Source: Argyresthia goedartella (taxonomy: Eukaryota; Arthropoda; Insecta; Lepidoptera; Argyresthiidae). Taken from it: a stretch of 64,000 nt of DNA. Shown here in pieces: positions 1 to 11,425 of this stretch (positions are counted from its first letter, which is position 1; each line of letters opens with the position of its first letter). The translations under genes and the position numbers were made by a program. The stretch is taken from assembly GCA_949825045.1 (NCBI GenBank), contig OX463818.1, positions 32,132,906 through 32,196,905 on the forward strand. Reading direction: 5' to 3'. The notes below the pieces were generated by a model, which saw only the letters and a list, made by a program, of their open reading frames with translations, made no database searches and was not told where the DNA came from.

Positions 1-805
1 CTTGGCCTTAGCTGCTTCGGTCCTGTCACAATGCCCCTAAGGGAGGTATGTGAAACTTGTATGTAATTAGCAAAGCACGACTCATCAGAACTGTTTACCA
101 GATCCGGATCGAGCACTCGCTCATCAGGGAGAAAAACGTCCGAGAAGTAGTTTGCAAATGTGGCTGCTGCTTCCTCACCAGCACATTCCCGTCCCTGATG
201 TGTGACCCGAGATTCGAAACCACCCTTCGATCGTAGGCCACTCACATGGTTATGTTTTATATTGCTTTCTATACTACTCATGTGGTTGGCGTAGGCAGTA
301 TCTATGCGACACTTAAGGTTGGCTCTTAGCTCGCTGAATGAGACGTAGTCAGTCAGCCTCTTCCACGCTTTCCCATTACGGTGCAGCTTAGCCTTCGTGG
401 CCAAGTCCCTTATGATGTCGCCAGTGAACCACACCGGGTATCTTCTTGTTGGCTGAGTTGGTCTGGTCTTCTTCGGGATAGAGTTGTTGAAGACTTCGTA
501 AATGGTATCGTAGAAGCGACCGACCGCCGTCTCAACATCAGTAGCTTCAAGAACACTGTCCCAGGATACGCTACACATGAGTACGTACATGACTGCATGG
601 TTGCCCTTGGCAAAGTTCCAGTCATTGCGGCCGCCAATGTTGCAGGGGTCTCAGCGGCCAGATCGCTGGTCAGACAACACGGGCACACTGACGTCGAGAG
701 GCGGATGGTAGGCGTCAGTGCGTGGCACCAGGCTGCCTGACACGGAAGCGCGCACAGTTACGTCACGCACGCACTCCGGGAGCAACACCACATCAAGCAC
801 GCCGC
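1..805 (-). pseudogene. Jockey-like LINE ORF2 fragment: end of endonuclease to start of RT linker
   Basis: Read on the minus strand, this stretch encodes the C-terminal part of an apurinic-type endonuclease and the linker to the reverse transcriptase of a non-LTR retrotransposon. Recognisable segments are the one around LLPECVRDVTVR (near 750-790), DWNFAKGNHAVM (near 600-630) and YPVWFTGDIIRDLATKAKL (near 380-440), the last being the usual post-endonuclease motif of Jockey-like elements. The frame is broken in places, so it is a relic. It continues at 29882: removing 806-29881 together with one copy of the repeat CCGC joins the two halves in one open frame. The plus-strand reading of 381-740 is a shadow of this gene. 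The end towards position 1 is cut by the window. Confidence 0.8.
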
Positions 806-902
806 TGTAATAAAGGATAAATGATACGATAGTTGTTGGTAGTAGAAGTCCGTTTATTGAACGTGCGTGTACTTATATACCTACCTTATTGCTAACACAG
901 CA
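806..902 (-). repeat. Solo LTR, left part (split by the 25-bp TIR element)
   Basis: Left part of a short LTR whose right part is 29811-29877. On the minus strand the whole LTR begins TGTAGTATGG and ends CTTTATTACA, with TATATAAG and AATAAA between them as promoter and poly(A) signals. It is flanked by the 4-bp direct repeat CCGC (802-805 and 29878-29881), the mark of LTR-element integration. No internal region remains, so this is a solo LTR left by LTR-LTR recombination (inference). Superfamily not assigned. Confidence 0.7.
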
Positions 903-1310
903 GTGAGGCCGTGGATTTTGCCACTTTTCAAAAAAGAAAATTGTCTCCAATGTTCATCATAAAATAAAACAGAAAATACTAGATCAACTGTAACACTGAT
1001 CTCATAATAACTTCTTTCAGTTATATTTTATCTCATGTATGATATTTTAAATAGATTATGGTAAAATAAACATGTTAAAACGCCAATCTGAATATTTAAG
1101 GGCCCTATTTTTAGCTAAAAAAGTGATGTCTTTAATGGTAGACTACTTACTTATCGTTATTTTTTACCTTTATTTTATGAGTCTACTGAGCAGTTTTCAT
1201 TTATTCTAATTGTCTGATTGTTGAGATACAAGAACATGGTTTAAAACTATTGAAAACATGCATTAATCAATGATTTATAAACATTTAAACATTTGTCTCC
1301 ATTATTTCAC

Positions 1311-1726
1311 TTCTACGTTACTGTTTTCTTCGTTACCGATATTTCGAGACATAAGCATATAAATGTAGTTTTTAGTAGAAATTGGGAATGATTATGGCAA
1401 CACCAAGTATCCAGGCCAAGAAAAGAAAAAGTCGCCATCTTAATCGTGTACACATTGCGACAAGTGCACGATCTGTGTTTCGGCAGCAAAAATCAAAAGT
1501 GTTTTTTGGTGGAATTAAAGGTAAATATCAACTTTTTAACTATTGTTTATGTAAAACTATCTGTCGAAATGGATAATGCAGATGATTATTTATAGATTTA
1601 TTCCAAATTTGGCTGAATTTAGAAATTATAACTTATAAACCTCTTGAAAATCGAGCTTCTACGTTACTTAAACGTTCTTTGTTACTAGTAACAAATATTC
1701 TACGTTACGTAACGTAGAAGCATTGT
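1311..1726. repeat. Subterminal ACGTTAC boxes of the 25-bp TIR element
   Basis: The motif CTACGTTAC or its complement recurs near 1311, 1658 and as a palindrome at about 1702-1720 (TTCTACGTTACGTAACGTAG). The same motif sits just inside the right end at 29750-29785. Repeated subterminal motifs commonly serve as transposase binding sites in large DNA transposons. That role here is an inference. Confidence 0.5.
1390..1541 (+). CDS. Possible first exon of a gene in the 25-bp TIR element
   Basis: A short basic reading frame (about 50 residues, rich in K and R, including SIQAKKRKSRHLNRVH) runs into GTAAAT, a plausible splice donor, near 1531. It lies between the left TIR and the Harbinger insertion. 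The next coding segment of the same element, at 12023, follows a good acceptor (TTTTACAG). Linking the two is a guess. No homology is recognised. Confidence 0.25.
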
Positions 1727-2671
1727 AAAGACTAGTTAGTGCATACTGTTAATTTCGCTGGCTATTATAAAACCGTCGGAATAAAAAAATGCTACAGGTC
1801 TTTTCAAAATGACATTTGTAGACGAGAAAAAAATGATTTTCTATAGGGTAGTATTTAAACGGGTTAAAGTTAAAGGTGTCAAAAATAATTAATTTAGGTA
1901 ATAGTATTACTAATGCCCGGTCCTAATAACCTATCTACCATTAAACCCTTGTAGTAACAGAAGGTTAGCAGTTAAATTTTACTTAACTGTTACTGCCGTT
2001 TCCATAAACATATTTGAATGCTCCTACCACGGATAAAAGATAGATAATGCGCTCTAACTTTAGTAAGCCCATCCCTCCCTGCGTTTTGTTCGCGCTTTAC
2101 AACTATGGAGCACTTTATTATTGATAACTTTTAATTTAATCAGAAATAAAATTCGGTGGCTCACTAACTATTAGTTTTTAACATAATTTAGGTTGAATTT
2201 GCAAAATGAACTAATATTTTAAAGTTTTCGCCGGGTATTCCACAGATATGCATTTTTTTCTTGAACCAAACGCAACACGTTTGCTTGACTGACATTGACA
2301 GTGACAATAGGTGACTGGCGCTTGTGTTTCTTTTCAATTTTAATGTTGTTCTAAAATCTTCAAGTCTAAAGAGATTACTAAACTCTTAGCAATGGCTCTA
2401 AATACCAATGTAAGTACAAACTCGCATATTTTTTGTGCATCTAAACTTATATAGTGAGAGATTGATCAGCGTCTAAACGTGGTATTTTTTCAGTTGAAAG
2501 CGAAGGCTCTTGGAAAGGACGCGGTGATGGTGTTGCTGGACCTCATCAGCAATCATAAAGTCATCACAACAAAGGCTACCAATGCCACAAATAACAGGCT
2601 TAAGGAGGAAGCCTGGAAGAATGTTGTCCAAGAATATGCCGCTTGGATGGGAGATTTCCGGCGGCCCGATC

Positions 2672-2872
2672 TGTAGAGTGGTGCAGCAGTTGAGTTAATA
2701 AACATCTTACATTGAATCACTGGTTTTATTCGCGTGTCTTATAATATAAGATTAACATATTATTTGAGAAAATTTTCTTTTAGTTCAATTTGACAAGTAA
2801 GTTTTTCAAGTAACCAAGGCAACAGTAGTGTTGCGCCATGCAAATAGTGATGTGTAATATACATTCACAACA
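2672..2872 (-). repeat. Copia 3' LTR (201 bp)
   Basis: Starts TGTAGAGTGGTGCAGCAGTT and ends CATTCACAACA on the plus strand. The first ~130 bp repeat at 6900-7035 with several substitutions and small indels, so the insertion is not young. Confidence 0.8.
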
Positions 2873-2927
2873 CTCCTCCTCACTGCACTAATGCAGCAGT
2901 CCAATTTTGCTTCTAAGTATTGTGAGT

Positions 2928-4480
2928 CTAGGCCCTGGTAATGCCTTTCGTCAACAAATCCGCTTCCATGTCTTCAGTTTGCATATACGAGATATTTATG
3001 ACACCTTCCTTTATGCAGTCTCGTATGTAGTGCATCTTGAGGTCGACATACTTCGATTTTGAAGATACTATAGGGTTCTGTCCTAATTTTAAAGCGGCTT
3101 GATTGTCGTTCCAGATCCTTATCTGTTCAAAGTAAATGCCTAGGTCTTTGAAGAGTGACCTGAGGTGGACAGCTTCCTTTGCTGCTTCCGTAAGAGCAGA
3201 ATACTCGGCTTCAGCCGTCGATAAGGCTACGCTTCTTTGCTTTTTGGAAGCCCAGCTGACAGCTGCCCCGGCATATTTGAATGTGTAACCAGAACATGAT
3301 TTTCGATCCATCTTGCAAGCTCCCCAATCAGCGTCTGCCATGCCTTCTAATGGCTTTTGCGTTTTGGTGTAAGTTAGGCCAATGTCCATTGTGCCTTTTA
3401 AATAACGGAGTATTCGCTTTGCAGATTTGAAATGTTCTGGTCCAAAACAATCGTTGAATCTGGACAGGTAATTGACAGCGAATGATATGTCAGGCCTGGT
3501 AGCAACTGACAGATACATTAAAGTTCCAATCAGGTTTCTATATGGTAAGTTTTCATCTCCTCCTTTTCCAATAGGTTCTAAATTCAGATTTACTTCCATT
3601 GGTGTCGTGGTAGGTTTACATTCCTCCATATTGAATTTCTTTAATGTTTCCTGAATGAACTTCTTTTGTGATAGCTTTATGTATTTTCCTTTGTATTCTA
3701 AATCTATTCCAATCAATCGTTTTGGTTTTCCCAAGTCTTTAATTTCGATTTTTTGGTTTAACATTTTCTTGATTTCGGAAAGTTTTCTTTGGCTAGAATA
3801 TGTAATGAGAAGGTCGTCTACATATACGGCAACGATTGTCTTATCTCCTCCTTTGGCTAATATGTAGACACAAGGATCAGCTTTTGATGCTTCGAATCCG
3901 ATGTTCTTTAGCTCGGTATCTAGTTTAGTGTACCATTGCCGTCCTGCTTGTTTTAGTCTAATAAAGAGCCTTTTTGAGGTGACATACTTTTTCTTCTCTG
4001 GTGCTCTTTATGTCTTCCAACATTGTCTTTGCCTTGTTGTACAACGTAAGATCGTCGTCGTCACATGCCTGTACCATTATTTCAGCTACGTATTGTTCTA
4101 TGTAGTCTGGGTATTTCATGAAAATGTTCTCCTCTAATTCTCCATTTAGGTATGCTGTCGTGACGTCCATTTGGTTTAGTTCTAAGTCTTCTTCAACAGC
4201 TATTCCTATTACAGATCGAATGGAACTTAATTTTGTGACAGGTGCAAATGTCTCGTTAAAGTCAATGCCTGGACGTTGACTAAATCCGCGTGCTACGAGT
4301 CTGGCCTTCTTTATTTCTCCTTTTTCAGGCGTCCATTTGTTCCTCAGTACCATTTTGTAGTCAACAACTTTCATGTCTTTTTCTTTCTTAATGACTTTCT
4401 AAGTATAATTTTTGATTTGTGCCCTTATTTCAGCTTTGATGGCTTCGTGCCATTCTTCATTTCCGCTTTCCGTTTCACAT
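2928..4480 (-). pseudogene. Copia reverse transcriptase and RNase H
   Basis: The upstream piece (4374-3958) carries the start of the RT domain: KARLVARGFSQRPGIDFNET, followed by the catalytic-region LNQMDVTTAYLNGEL. The downstream piece (3764-2928, 278 residues) carries the thumb and RNase H with ADADWGACKMDRKSCSGY and ALSTAEAEYSALTEA. The YVDD-type active-site region lies between them near 3800-3850 and is out of frame with one or both pieces. Frameshifts and stops separate the parts, so no functional polyprotein is possible from this copy. The order, with RNase H last and integrase upstream of RT, is diagnostic of copia. Confidence 0.85.
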
Positions 4481-4675
4481 AGAAATGTAAGCTCATCGGG
4501 ATTTCTCTCATCTGGAATCTCATGAAATTCTTCTTCAGACGAAGAGGTATTGGTCGTCATATAATCTTGATGCCAAATTGGAGCCTTACGTTCTCTACGA
4601 GGTCTTGCAACTTGGTTTTCTAGACATCTTGTGTTTGTTGTTTCTTGACTTGTACTCTCTGTAATTTCAGTTTCT

Positions 4676-4780
4676 TCTCTAGCAACTTCGAGTTCTTCTC
4701 TAGCGACTTCAGAGTTCTTCTCTAGCGACTTCGAATTCTTCTCTAGCGACTTCGAGTTCTTCGAGTTCTGGCTCAGGAGG
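4676..4780. repeat. Short tandem repeat in the copia integrase-RT spacer
   Basis: About four imperfect copies of a 24-30 bp unit containing CTTCTCTAGCGACTTCGA. On the minus strand they encode a glutamate/serine-rich spacer. Expansion by slippage is likely. Confidence 0.6.
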
Positions 4781-4827
4781 TATCACAACAGGTTTTTCAG
4801 TGAGTTTCGATGTGAACTCAACATTTA

Positions 4828-6261
4828 TTACAGGTGAGTTTCCCTTTTTCTTTTCAGTTTCTCTTTCCTGTTTATTTCTGTGTTTTTAATAACCTTCTTT
4901 TCTTTTTCAGGTTGCAGCCGTTCCGGTTCGTCGAAGATACCATCGTAGCTTTCTTCAGTATGGCCATCATCATTGTAATACATCTTATCAATGACTTTCA
5001 CGTCTCGGCTAATGATGACGCTTACTTTTTCAGGGAAGTAGATGCGAAATCCTTTTGCTCGTTGTGCATAACCCATGAAGACTTCTTCTGTAGATTTTGG
5101 TGTACACTTTCCTTTTCTGTGTTTGTTCAAGACAAAAGCTTTACTTCCAAACACGTGGAGATGATTACTGGATGGAGTACGGCCGGTCCATTTTTCGTAG
5201 GGTGTACAGCCTTTCAGGGCTTTAGCTGGGCTCCGGTTGATAAGGTAATTCGCTGTATACACTGCCTCTGCCTACAGATTCTGCGGTATGTTCCCTTCGA
5301 TCAGTAAACAGCGAGCTCTGTCAAGTAGCGATCGATTTTTGCGCTCACTTTGACCATTATGGTGTTGTAAGCCTTCTCTTAATCCCTTGTTGTTTCAGGT
5401 ATTCATCAAACTGTCGGTTGCAATATTCCGATCCGTTGTCTGACTGGAAACTTTTGATTGGTTTATTGTGAAACTTCTCAACCTTGCTTTTGTATTCTTT
5501 GAATTTCTCAAACACTTCAGATTTGTGCGAGATGAAATAAACACAGCAATATTTGGTATAGTCGTCCAGGAAAGTCAGAAAGTATCTTGCTCCGGCTAAT
5601 GTTGCAACGTTGACGGGCCCACAGACATCACTATGCACAATTTCCAGTGCTTGTGTGTAGATTGGGGTCCTTCTACAGGTGAAAACGGCAGTCTGGCCAT
5701 TTTTCCTTTTATGCATACTTCACAGTCGGGCAGCTTTCCTCCTCCTAGTTCTAATCCTTTTATTAGTTTCTTATTTGCTGCAAGTCTTAGGTCGTTTTCA
5801 TTCAGATGCCCAAGTTTTCTGTGCCACATTTGTATATTGTTGCTATTCTGGACAATATTTGCAGTTTCTCCTTTCATATAATAAAGTCCATTTTCTTTTA
5901 TGGCAGTTGTAATGCATACTTTTCCTTTCCCTTCTACATTTGCTGTATGCTGTTCCGATGCTGATCTTAGGGATCCAGTTTCAGGGTTGATGCTCTCGAA
6001 GTTATTCTGTTCAGCGCACATGTGTGACGTGCAGCCACTGTCAAGGCACCAAGTTTCTGCAGAAGTGACGGACAGACAGGTAGGAGTGATGTTGAACTTC
6101 TTCTGTTCTTTTGTGTGTTCGGGGTTTCTCTTTTTTCTTACTCCTACATTCTTCGATATTATGGCCCCTTTTGTTGCATTTCTTGCAGTACTTCTGCTTC
6201 TTTCTAGTATGGAAAGCTTCTTCTCTCTCGTTTTGTAAGGTTTTGTTCTGCCTGGCTTCAC
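4828..6261 (-). pseudogene. Copia protease and integrase
   Basis: From 6261 downward on the minus strand: the aspartic protease motif in TWCLDSGCTSHMC, the GAG-pre-integrase zinc-binding region (MWHRKLGHLNENDLRL and CEVCIKGKMARLPF), and the integrase core with HSDVCGPVNVATLAG and FQSDNGSEYCNRQF (5357-5716). The integrase C-terminal region is 5262-4828 (MYTANYLINRSPAKAL...). A frameshift near 5600-5716 and another near 5300-5360 break the frame. Confidence 0.85.
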
Positions 6262-6898
6262 TTACTTCGATAATTTTAATCTTCAGTTCTTCCGGCTTTG
6301 GTAAGGTGTCCCTCGATTCAACGGCTATTCTGAAGTTTTCATAGGAATGGGGTAAGCTATATAGCATCATGACGCTTAACAGATCAGGATGTAAGTTGAT
6401 GTCCATGTCTGCTAACTTGTCAACGGTGTCCATGAAGTCGTTGAGATGTTCGCAGACGTCCCCATTTTCCTGCTTTTTTAGAATTAGGTGCTTCAGTAGT
6501 GTCGCTTTTCTTGCGGGACCCGTGCTTTGGTATATGTTTTTCAGTTTGCTCCAAAGTTCAAATGAAGTCTTACAACCTTTCACTTGTTGTATCAGCTCGG
6601 AAGGTGAGATCAGGAGCAGCAGCTCTGAACGCGCCAGTAAATCCTTTTGTAAAAAGTCTCTCTTTTTTGCTGTGTCGGTAGTAGAAATCGGCTCGGATAT
6701 CTCTCCACTTGCGTATTCCCACAGGCCATTTTTGATAAGCACTGCTTGCGCTTGGAGGCACCACGTATCGTAATTTTCCTTTGTTAGGGCTTCGATGCGA
6801 TGATACGATGAAGACGACGAAGCGGCCGCCGCCGACGTACTCATGATGAACGAAGTACGATTTTCACCAACTTCACATAAACCACGTTCCGCTACCAA
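6041..6898 (-). pseudogene. Copia Gag
   Basis: A 285-residue frame starts next to the 5' LTR. The N-terminal half has the copia Gag signature (RIEALTKENYDTWCLQAQ..., then FELWSKLKNIYQS). A CCHC zinc knuckle, YCKKCNKRGHNIEECR, lies near residues 235-250. The start at 6898 abuts the LTR, so the internal methionine at about 6841 (MSTSAAAASSSSSYHRIEAL) is a more natural start. The primer-binding region beside the LTR reads TTGGTAGCGGAAC on the minus strand, similar to initiator-Met half-tRNA sites of copia elements. Confidence 0.82.
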
Positions 6899-6899
6899 T

Positions 6900-7035
6900 T
6901 GTAGGGTGGTGCAGCAGTTGAGTTAATAAACATCTTACATTGAATCACTGGTTTTATTCGCGTATCTTATAATATAAGATCAACATATTATGAGAAATTT
7001 TTTTTTTAGTTCAATTTGACAAGTAAGTTTTTAAG
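6900..7035 (-). repeat. Copia 5' LTR (truncated)
   Basis: Starts TGTAGGGTGGTGCAGCAGTT and matches the first two-thirds of 2672-2872. The distal end is missing and runs straight into Harbinger intron sequence. Confidence 0.75.
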
Positions 7036-7369
7036 TCACAGGAAGATGTAAGCATAATTCCATATCTTAATATATAATTATTATTTACAGACTGGAGGTG
7101 GTAAATCACACATCCCACCAGACGAGAACTTGGACCGTGTTGCTGCTATTTTAGGTGCGACATGTACTGGGCTCAGTGCAGATTTTGGTGGTGATGTGGA
7201 GTCAGAGATACCTCCTCCGCAGTATGAGCAGTGGTGGAGCTGATAGGGTCAGAGTGTCGATAAGGGTTACCAGAGGATCTCCCAAACCAGGAGGTTGAAA
7301 AACCTATGGTGCTTGGTGAAGAGGTGCTTGTTGGTGGACATGGTAGCCAAAATGTGTTAAAAACTTTAG

Positions 7370-7397
7370 TTTTTTATATATATATATATATATAGAT

Positions 7398-7446
<49 letters not shown>
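7370..7446. repeat. AT dinucleotide microsatellite
   Basis: About 75 bp of almost pure TA repeats directly abut the left end of the DD37D mariner. Mariner inserts at TA, so the run is a natural target. A shorter run continues on the other side (9060-9080). Confidence 0.9.
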
Positions 7447-7451
<5 letters not shown>

Positions 7452-7590
7452 TCAGGTCATAAGTTCTGTCACACAATAAAAGCTTTTGAATTTAGAACGC
7501 TGGCCTATAAAAAAGTTTATTGAATTCGAATTTCGAATTTTTCATGAAAATAAAAATGTGTACTTTTTAGAATTTTCCTCATTTTTAAAT

Positions 7591-8934
7591 ATGGAGTGGA
7601 CACTTAAAGAAGACCGTGTCGCAGTTATTGCGTTGCATCGTTGCGGTTACGCGCCAATTCAGATTTTCGAATTACTGAAAAATTTGAATATAACCAAAAG
7701 ATTCGTTTATCGTACCATAAAACGATACAATGAAGACTCTAGTGTAGATGACAGGTCAAGAAGTGGTCGCCCTCGCTCTGTTAGGACTCCAGCAGTGATA
7801 AAAGCTGTGAAGGCGCGAATTCAAAGAAATCCCATACGTAAGCAGAAACTGTTGGCCCTTCAGATGGGGTTAAGCAGGACCACGGTGAAAAGGGTGTTAA
7901 ATGAAGACTTAGGGCTTAAGGCATATCGAAGAAAAACAGGACATAGTTTGGACGCTCGTTTAATGGACCTGAGACTGAAGAGATGCCGCGCTTTGTTGAA
8001 GCGGTACGCGGGAAAAAAGCATCGGGAAATTCTTTTTTCGGATGAAAAAATTTTCACCGTGGAAGAGAGCTACAACAAACAAAATGATAAGGTGTACGCA
8101 CACAGCAGTGAAGAAGCGAGCAACCGTATTCCGCGTGCCCAACGAGGTCATTTTCCATCCTCGCTCATGGTTTGGTTGGGAGTCTCTTATTGGGGCTTAA
8201 TTGAGGTACATTTTTGTGAGAAAGGCGTAAAAACGAATGCAGTTGTGTATCAAAATACAGTCCTCAAGAACCTTGTGGAACCTGTTTCTCATACCATGTT
8301 TAATAACAGGCACTGGGTATTCCAACAAGATTCTGCGCCAGCTCATAGAGCGAAAAGCACACAAGACTGGCTGGCGGCGCGTGAAATCGACTTCATCCGG
8401 CACGAAGACTGGCCCTCCTCCAGTCCAGATTTGAGTCCGTTAGATTACAAGATATGGCAACACTTGGAGGAAAAGGCCTCCTCAATTTTTCAATTCAATT
8501 CAAGTCTTTATTTGTCAGCAAACACGGTACATGTAGGTTTTATATAATACATAAATACGAACAAGCGTGTAGCACCATTATATGGTATACAAATATAATG
8601 ATTTAAAATTAGAAGCTATATCATTTACAAAATTATTATACAATGTCAAGAATTTAAGATGTCATTATTGGATTTGAAATTCATTAGGGTTTAAAGAAAT
8701 CATTTATACTGTATATACATTTTTTAACCAACCAGTTAGAAAGCGCTTTGTCGAATCTATTTTCTGGGAGAGAACTTATGTCTTTCAAAGCCTCATCCTG
8801 ATTTGGAGTCACTCAAGGCATCCTTGATTAAGGCAGCCGCCGATATTGACATGGACCTCGTTCGTGCTGCGATAGACGACTGGCCGCGCAGAATAGAGGC
8901 CTGTATTCAAAATCGCGGGGGTCATTTTGAATAA
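7591..8934 (+). pseudogene. maT-type (DD37D) mariner transposase, interrupted by a LINE fragment
   Basis: I take ATG 7591 (MEWTLKEDRVAVIALHRCGY) as the start. Residues 1-60 form a helix-turn-helix, with a second helix-turn-helix following (LLALQMGLSRTTVKRVL). The catalytic region has FSDEKIFTVEESY, then VFQQDSAPAHRA, then SSPDLSPLDYKIWQHLEE. By my count there are 37 residues between the second and third aspartates. The frame is open to 8485, where a 299-bp LINE end is inserted. It resumes at 8785 and ends at TAA 8932-8934, preceded by NRGGHFE. Without the insertion the gene would be open throughout, so it died by that insertion and not by decay. Confidence 0.88.
8486..8784 (-). mobile_element. 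5'-truncated LINE 3' end inside the mariner
   Basis: Comparison with the second mariner copy (around 27040) defines the insert exactly: 299 bp flanked by TCAA (8482-8485 and 8785-8788). On the minus strand it encodes the end of a LINE ORF2 (SLPENRFDKALSNWLVKK, then stop), then a 3' UTR with AATAAA, and a short tail of TTGAA-type repeats instead of poly(A). This is a typical target-primed, 5'-truncated insertion. Confidence 0.8.
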
Positions 8935-9476
8935 ACTTTATTACCATAAGAATCTATGTTTTATTAAGTTCATTTTGCTATATAAATGTTTACATAAATA
9001 ATAAACATGTCTAAATTATTTCATATTGCACATGTGACAGAACTTATGACCTGACTATGTATATATACACATATATATATTTAATGTCATCAACATTCAA
9101 AGGGCCACATAAAGGACCGTCTAAAAGGGCAATGTTTTTCTGCAATAGGTGGCTGCAACATTGCAATTAAATGCCCGCTATCACAAAAATATTGCACTCT
9201 GACTGATGGCCATACATTTTTTCTTTTCCTTTTACCCCTGTCTCGATGGGTAGGAAGAGGAACTAACACAATACTTTGACTGGAACTTGTACAAGATTAA
9301 TTTAAATACCTGTTTTCTTTACAGTAAACAAACGACGAAAACTAACTGAAGAGGTTCAGAGAGCTCGGAGGGACAAGGATTTAGCCTTAGCAGAATATTT
9401 TAAAGCTAAGGCTGAAAAAATGAAGCTTGAAAATGCAAAGCTACAATTGGAGTTAGAAAATCTTGGGCATAAATAA

Positions 9477-9874
9477 CATTAATAAAACATTTGAATAAAA
9501 AAAATATGTTTCACGTATTTGTTTCACATCCCTTCCCTTCCAGGATAATTGGATAAGTTGAGTCAAATTACAGATTAGCAATAAATATAACAAATTTATC
9601 TATCTTCTATCTAATTATAATTAAGTATTACAATATAAAAACTTAGTTTTACTTTACAAACTTTGTTTTATTTTTCTTATTTTGTACCAAAAAATATTTT
9701 TCTATACTACATTGATTTTAATAAATGTACAGTTAGCTCAATTCTTCCAAATTCAGGCACCAATCAATCAAACTCTGAAACAAATAATGCTTAGTTATAA
9801 ATTAGTATTATACCATTGTCCAAAAGTGTTGTTTCTGGTAAGGCCAACAGTGGACTAATGTGGTGTTGGACTGA
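9477..9874. other. Harbinger spacer between two convergent genes
   Basis: AT-rich, no coding frame. It holds the poly(A) signal AATAAA of the plus-strand gene near 9480 and the 3' end of the minus-strand transposase gene. Confidence 0.6.
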
Positions 9875-11425
9875 CTAATGTAAGTACTGTCGCAAATCAT
9901 ACCTGCTGAAATAGTTGCTTATTAGTTCTTGTCGAGTATTATGATTCTGATTGGCAGGTTCCATTGATTTCCCGACTAGTGCACCATCAACTGTGTTCCA
10001 CCCATCATGGGGCATATCAATTTCTGGTTCAACATCAATAATGTTATTAAGTCTGCAAATATTGTGCAGAACAGAAGTAGCAATAATAACTGCTTGTGTG
10101 GTTGGCAATGCTAGACGTAATTTCAATGATAACACTGGAAAACGTCTTTTCCAAACTCCAAAACATCTGTAAAAATATATTTTATTACATATTTACCCTA
10201 TCGCAACAGTGCATTGAGAAGTGCATGATGACAAATATGAAATAAATTTACCTTTCTATAGTATTTCTGGTCTTGATATGAGCCTCATTGTAACGGTTTT
10301 CTGCTGCAGATACTGGGTTTAACAATGGGGTTAAAAGATAAGCAGTGCATGGGTAGGCACTATCGCCAAGGAGCCACTTATTTCTTAAAAAACCATCTTC
10401 ACATTGCACTGAAAATAAGACTATGTATTTAATCTTGGTCTTGGTCAATGAAATTAAGAAGTATGAAATTAAGTAGGGTTTCTTACTTTTCAACACAGAA
10501 TTATTAAATATAGTAGCATCATGAGAAGAACCAGGCCAACGAGCAACGACATTCATAAAAAGTAATTCTGAATTACAAACGCCTTGGACATTCAAAGACA
10601 ATGTTCCTTTTCTGTTCCGGAACTCTTCACCGATGTTTAAATCTGAAAATATAATTATCAATTATTAAGTAACGACATAACAAGGATATAATTGTATAGT
10701 TTTTATTTTATATTAGAAAATATCTATAGGGACAGGTTGCTAGTAGATATGCTAAGTATTTTGCTTACCAGGGGACTGTATCGGAATGTGGGTGCAGTCA
10801 ATGGCGCCAAATACACGGGGAAAGCCTGCTATGTCATGAAATGAATTTGCTGTGTTTTCTAGCACTTTCACATATTCTGCATATAACTCAGCTATAGCCC
10901 GAGACACATCTCTGACAATTCTGCTGGCTGATGATTTTGATACTCCGACAAAATCTGCTACCGACAGCAGCATAGTCCCAAGTGCATAGAATCTCAACGA
11001 TAACAACAACTGGTGTAGAGGCGCTATTCCATGATTCCTACAATGAAAACATCATATTGAGCAGGAATGTAAAAAACTGACAAACAGCTAATTCAAACTT
11101 TCAAAAGTGCAATTTGATTGTAAAAATAACTTAGGACATTGTTAAATAAAAATCATAACAAAGGCTATAAAGTGAGGTTATTTTACCTGGAAGAAGTTAC
11201 ACGCAAGGTTGGTGTTATTTTGTTCAGTAGGTCATTTACAGAGGTCTTGTCCAATCTAAACCTAAAAACAAACTCGGAATTGGACAGAGCACTCATGTGA
11301 TTCATTCGCACATAATCTCGGCGTTCTGCCCCGAAATCACCAGGCTCGGAATCACCAGCTGAGTCGGAATCAAAGGCACCAGCTTCATAAAGCTCGACAT
11401 CACTTTCGTCACTGAAGAGTTCCAT
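9875..11425 (-). CDS. PIF/Harbinger transposase, HARBI1-like, five exons, apparently intact
   Basis: A DDE nuclease that cuts and joins the element ends. Exons on the minus strand: 11425-11187, 11037-10769, 10642-10487, 10408-10252 and 10166-9875, each bounded by GT..AG. The lengths (239, 269, 156, 157, 292) sum to 1113 nt, exactly 371 codons with the stop, and every junction keeps the frame. This gives a 370-residue protein, near the usual HARBI1 size. The N-terminus is acidic (MELFSDESDVELYEAGAFD). A helix-turn-helix-like segment (LSVADFVGVSKSSASRIVRD) follows in exon 2. The catalytic residues sit in FGAIDCTHIPI (exon 2), LLGDSAYPC (exon 4) and RNTIERCFGVWKRRFP (exon 4/5 junction). Its partner gene (2392-9476) is broken, so mobility would need that protein from another copy. 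Confidence 0.88.

Larger units (their letters stand above)
2672..7035 (-). mobile_element. Ty1/copia LTR retrotransposon, degenerate
   Basis: The left LTR (2672-2872, minus orientation) has the ends TGTAGAGTGG and CATTCACAACA on the plus strand. It is preceded, in transcript sense, by a purine-rich tract complementary to CTCCTCCTCACT (2873-2884), the likely polypurine tract. The second LTR (6900 to about 7035) is shorter and truncated. Between them, on the minus strand, lie gag, protease, integrase, reverse transcriptase and RNase H in copia order. No clean target duplication remains, and the edge near 7035 seems deleted together with part of the Harbinger exon. Confidence 0.88.
7447..9059 (+). 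mobile_element. mariner-like element, DD37D (maT-type)
   Basis: The inverted ends share AGTCAGGTCATAAGTTCTGT with three further terminal bases (CAC left, CAT right). They are flanked by TA on both sides (7445-7446 and 9060-9061). The single gene between them is a DD37D transposase. The element sits in the Harbinger element and is itself interrupted by a LINE 3' end at 8486-8784. A second, truncated copy is at 26311-27322. Confidence 0.9.
2392..9476 (+). pseudogene. Harbinger accessory DNA-binding protein (Myb/SANT-like), split by copia and mariner insertions
   Basis: Exon 1 is 2392-2409 (ATG, then donor GTAAGT). Exon 2 starts at 2494 after TTTTTTCAG and encodes a helical Myb/SANT or MADF-like segment including NNRLKEEAWKNVVQEY; it is cut at 2671 by the copia LTR. 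Exon 3 starts at 7091 after TATTTACAG (TGGGKSHIPPDENLDRV...) and contains a stop or frameshift near 7240. Exon 4 (9325-9476) encodes a charged coiled coil with LALAEYFKAKAEKMKLENAK and ends in TAA, with AATAAA at 9480. In this superfamily the second protein assists nuclear import and end recognition by the transposase (established for the family). Here it is clearly dead, unlike the transposase gene. Confidence 0.75.

Noticed and set aside
381..740. Plus-strand 119-codon frame
   Set aside because: Antisense to a clear LINE endonuclease reading on the minus strand.
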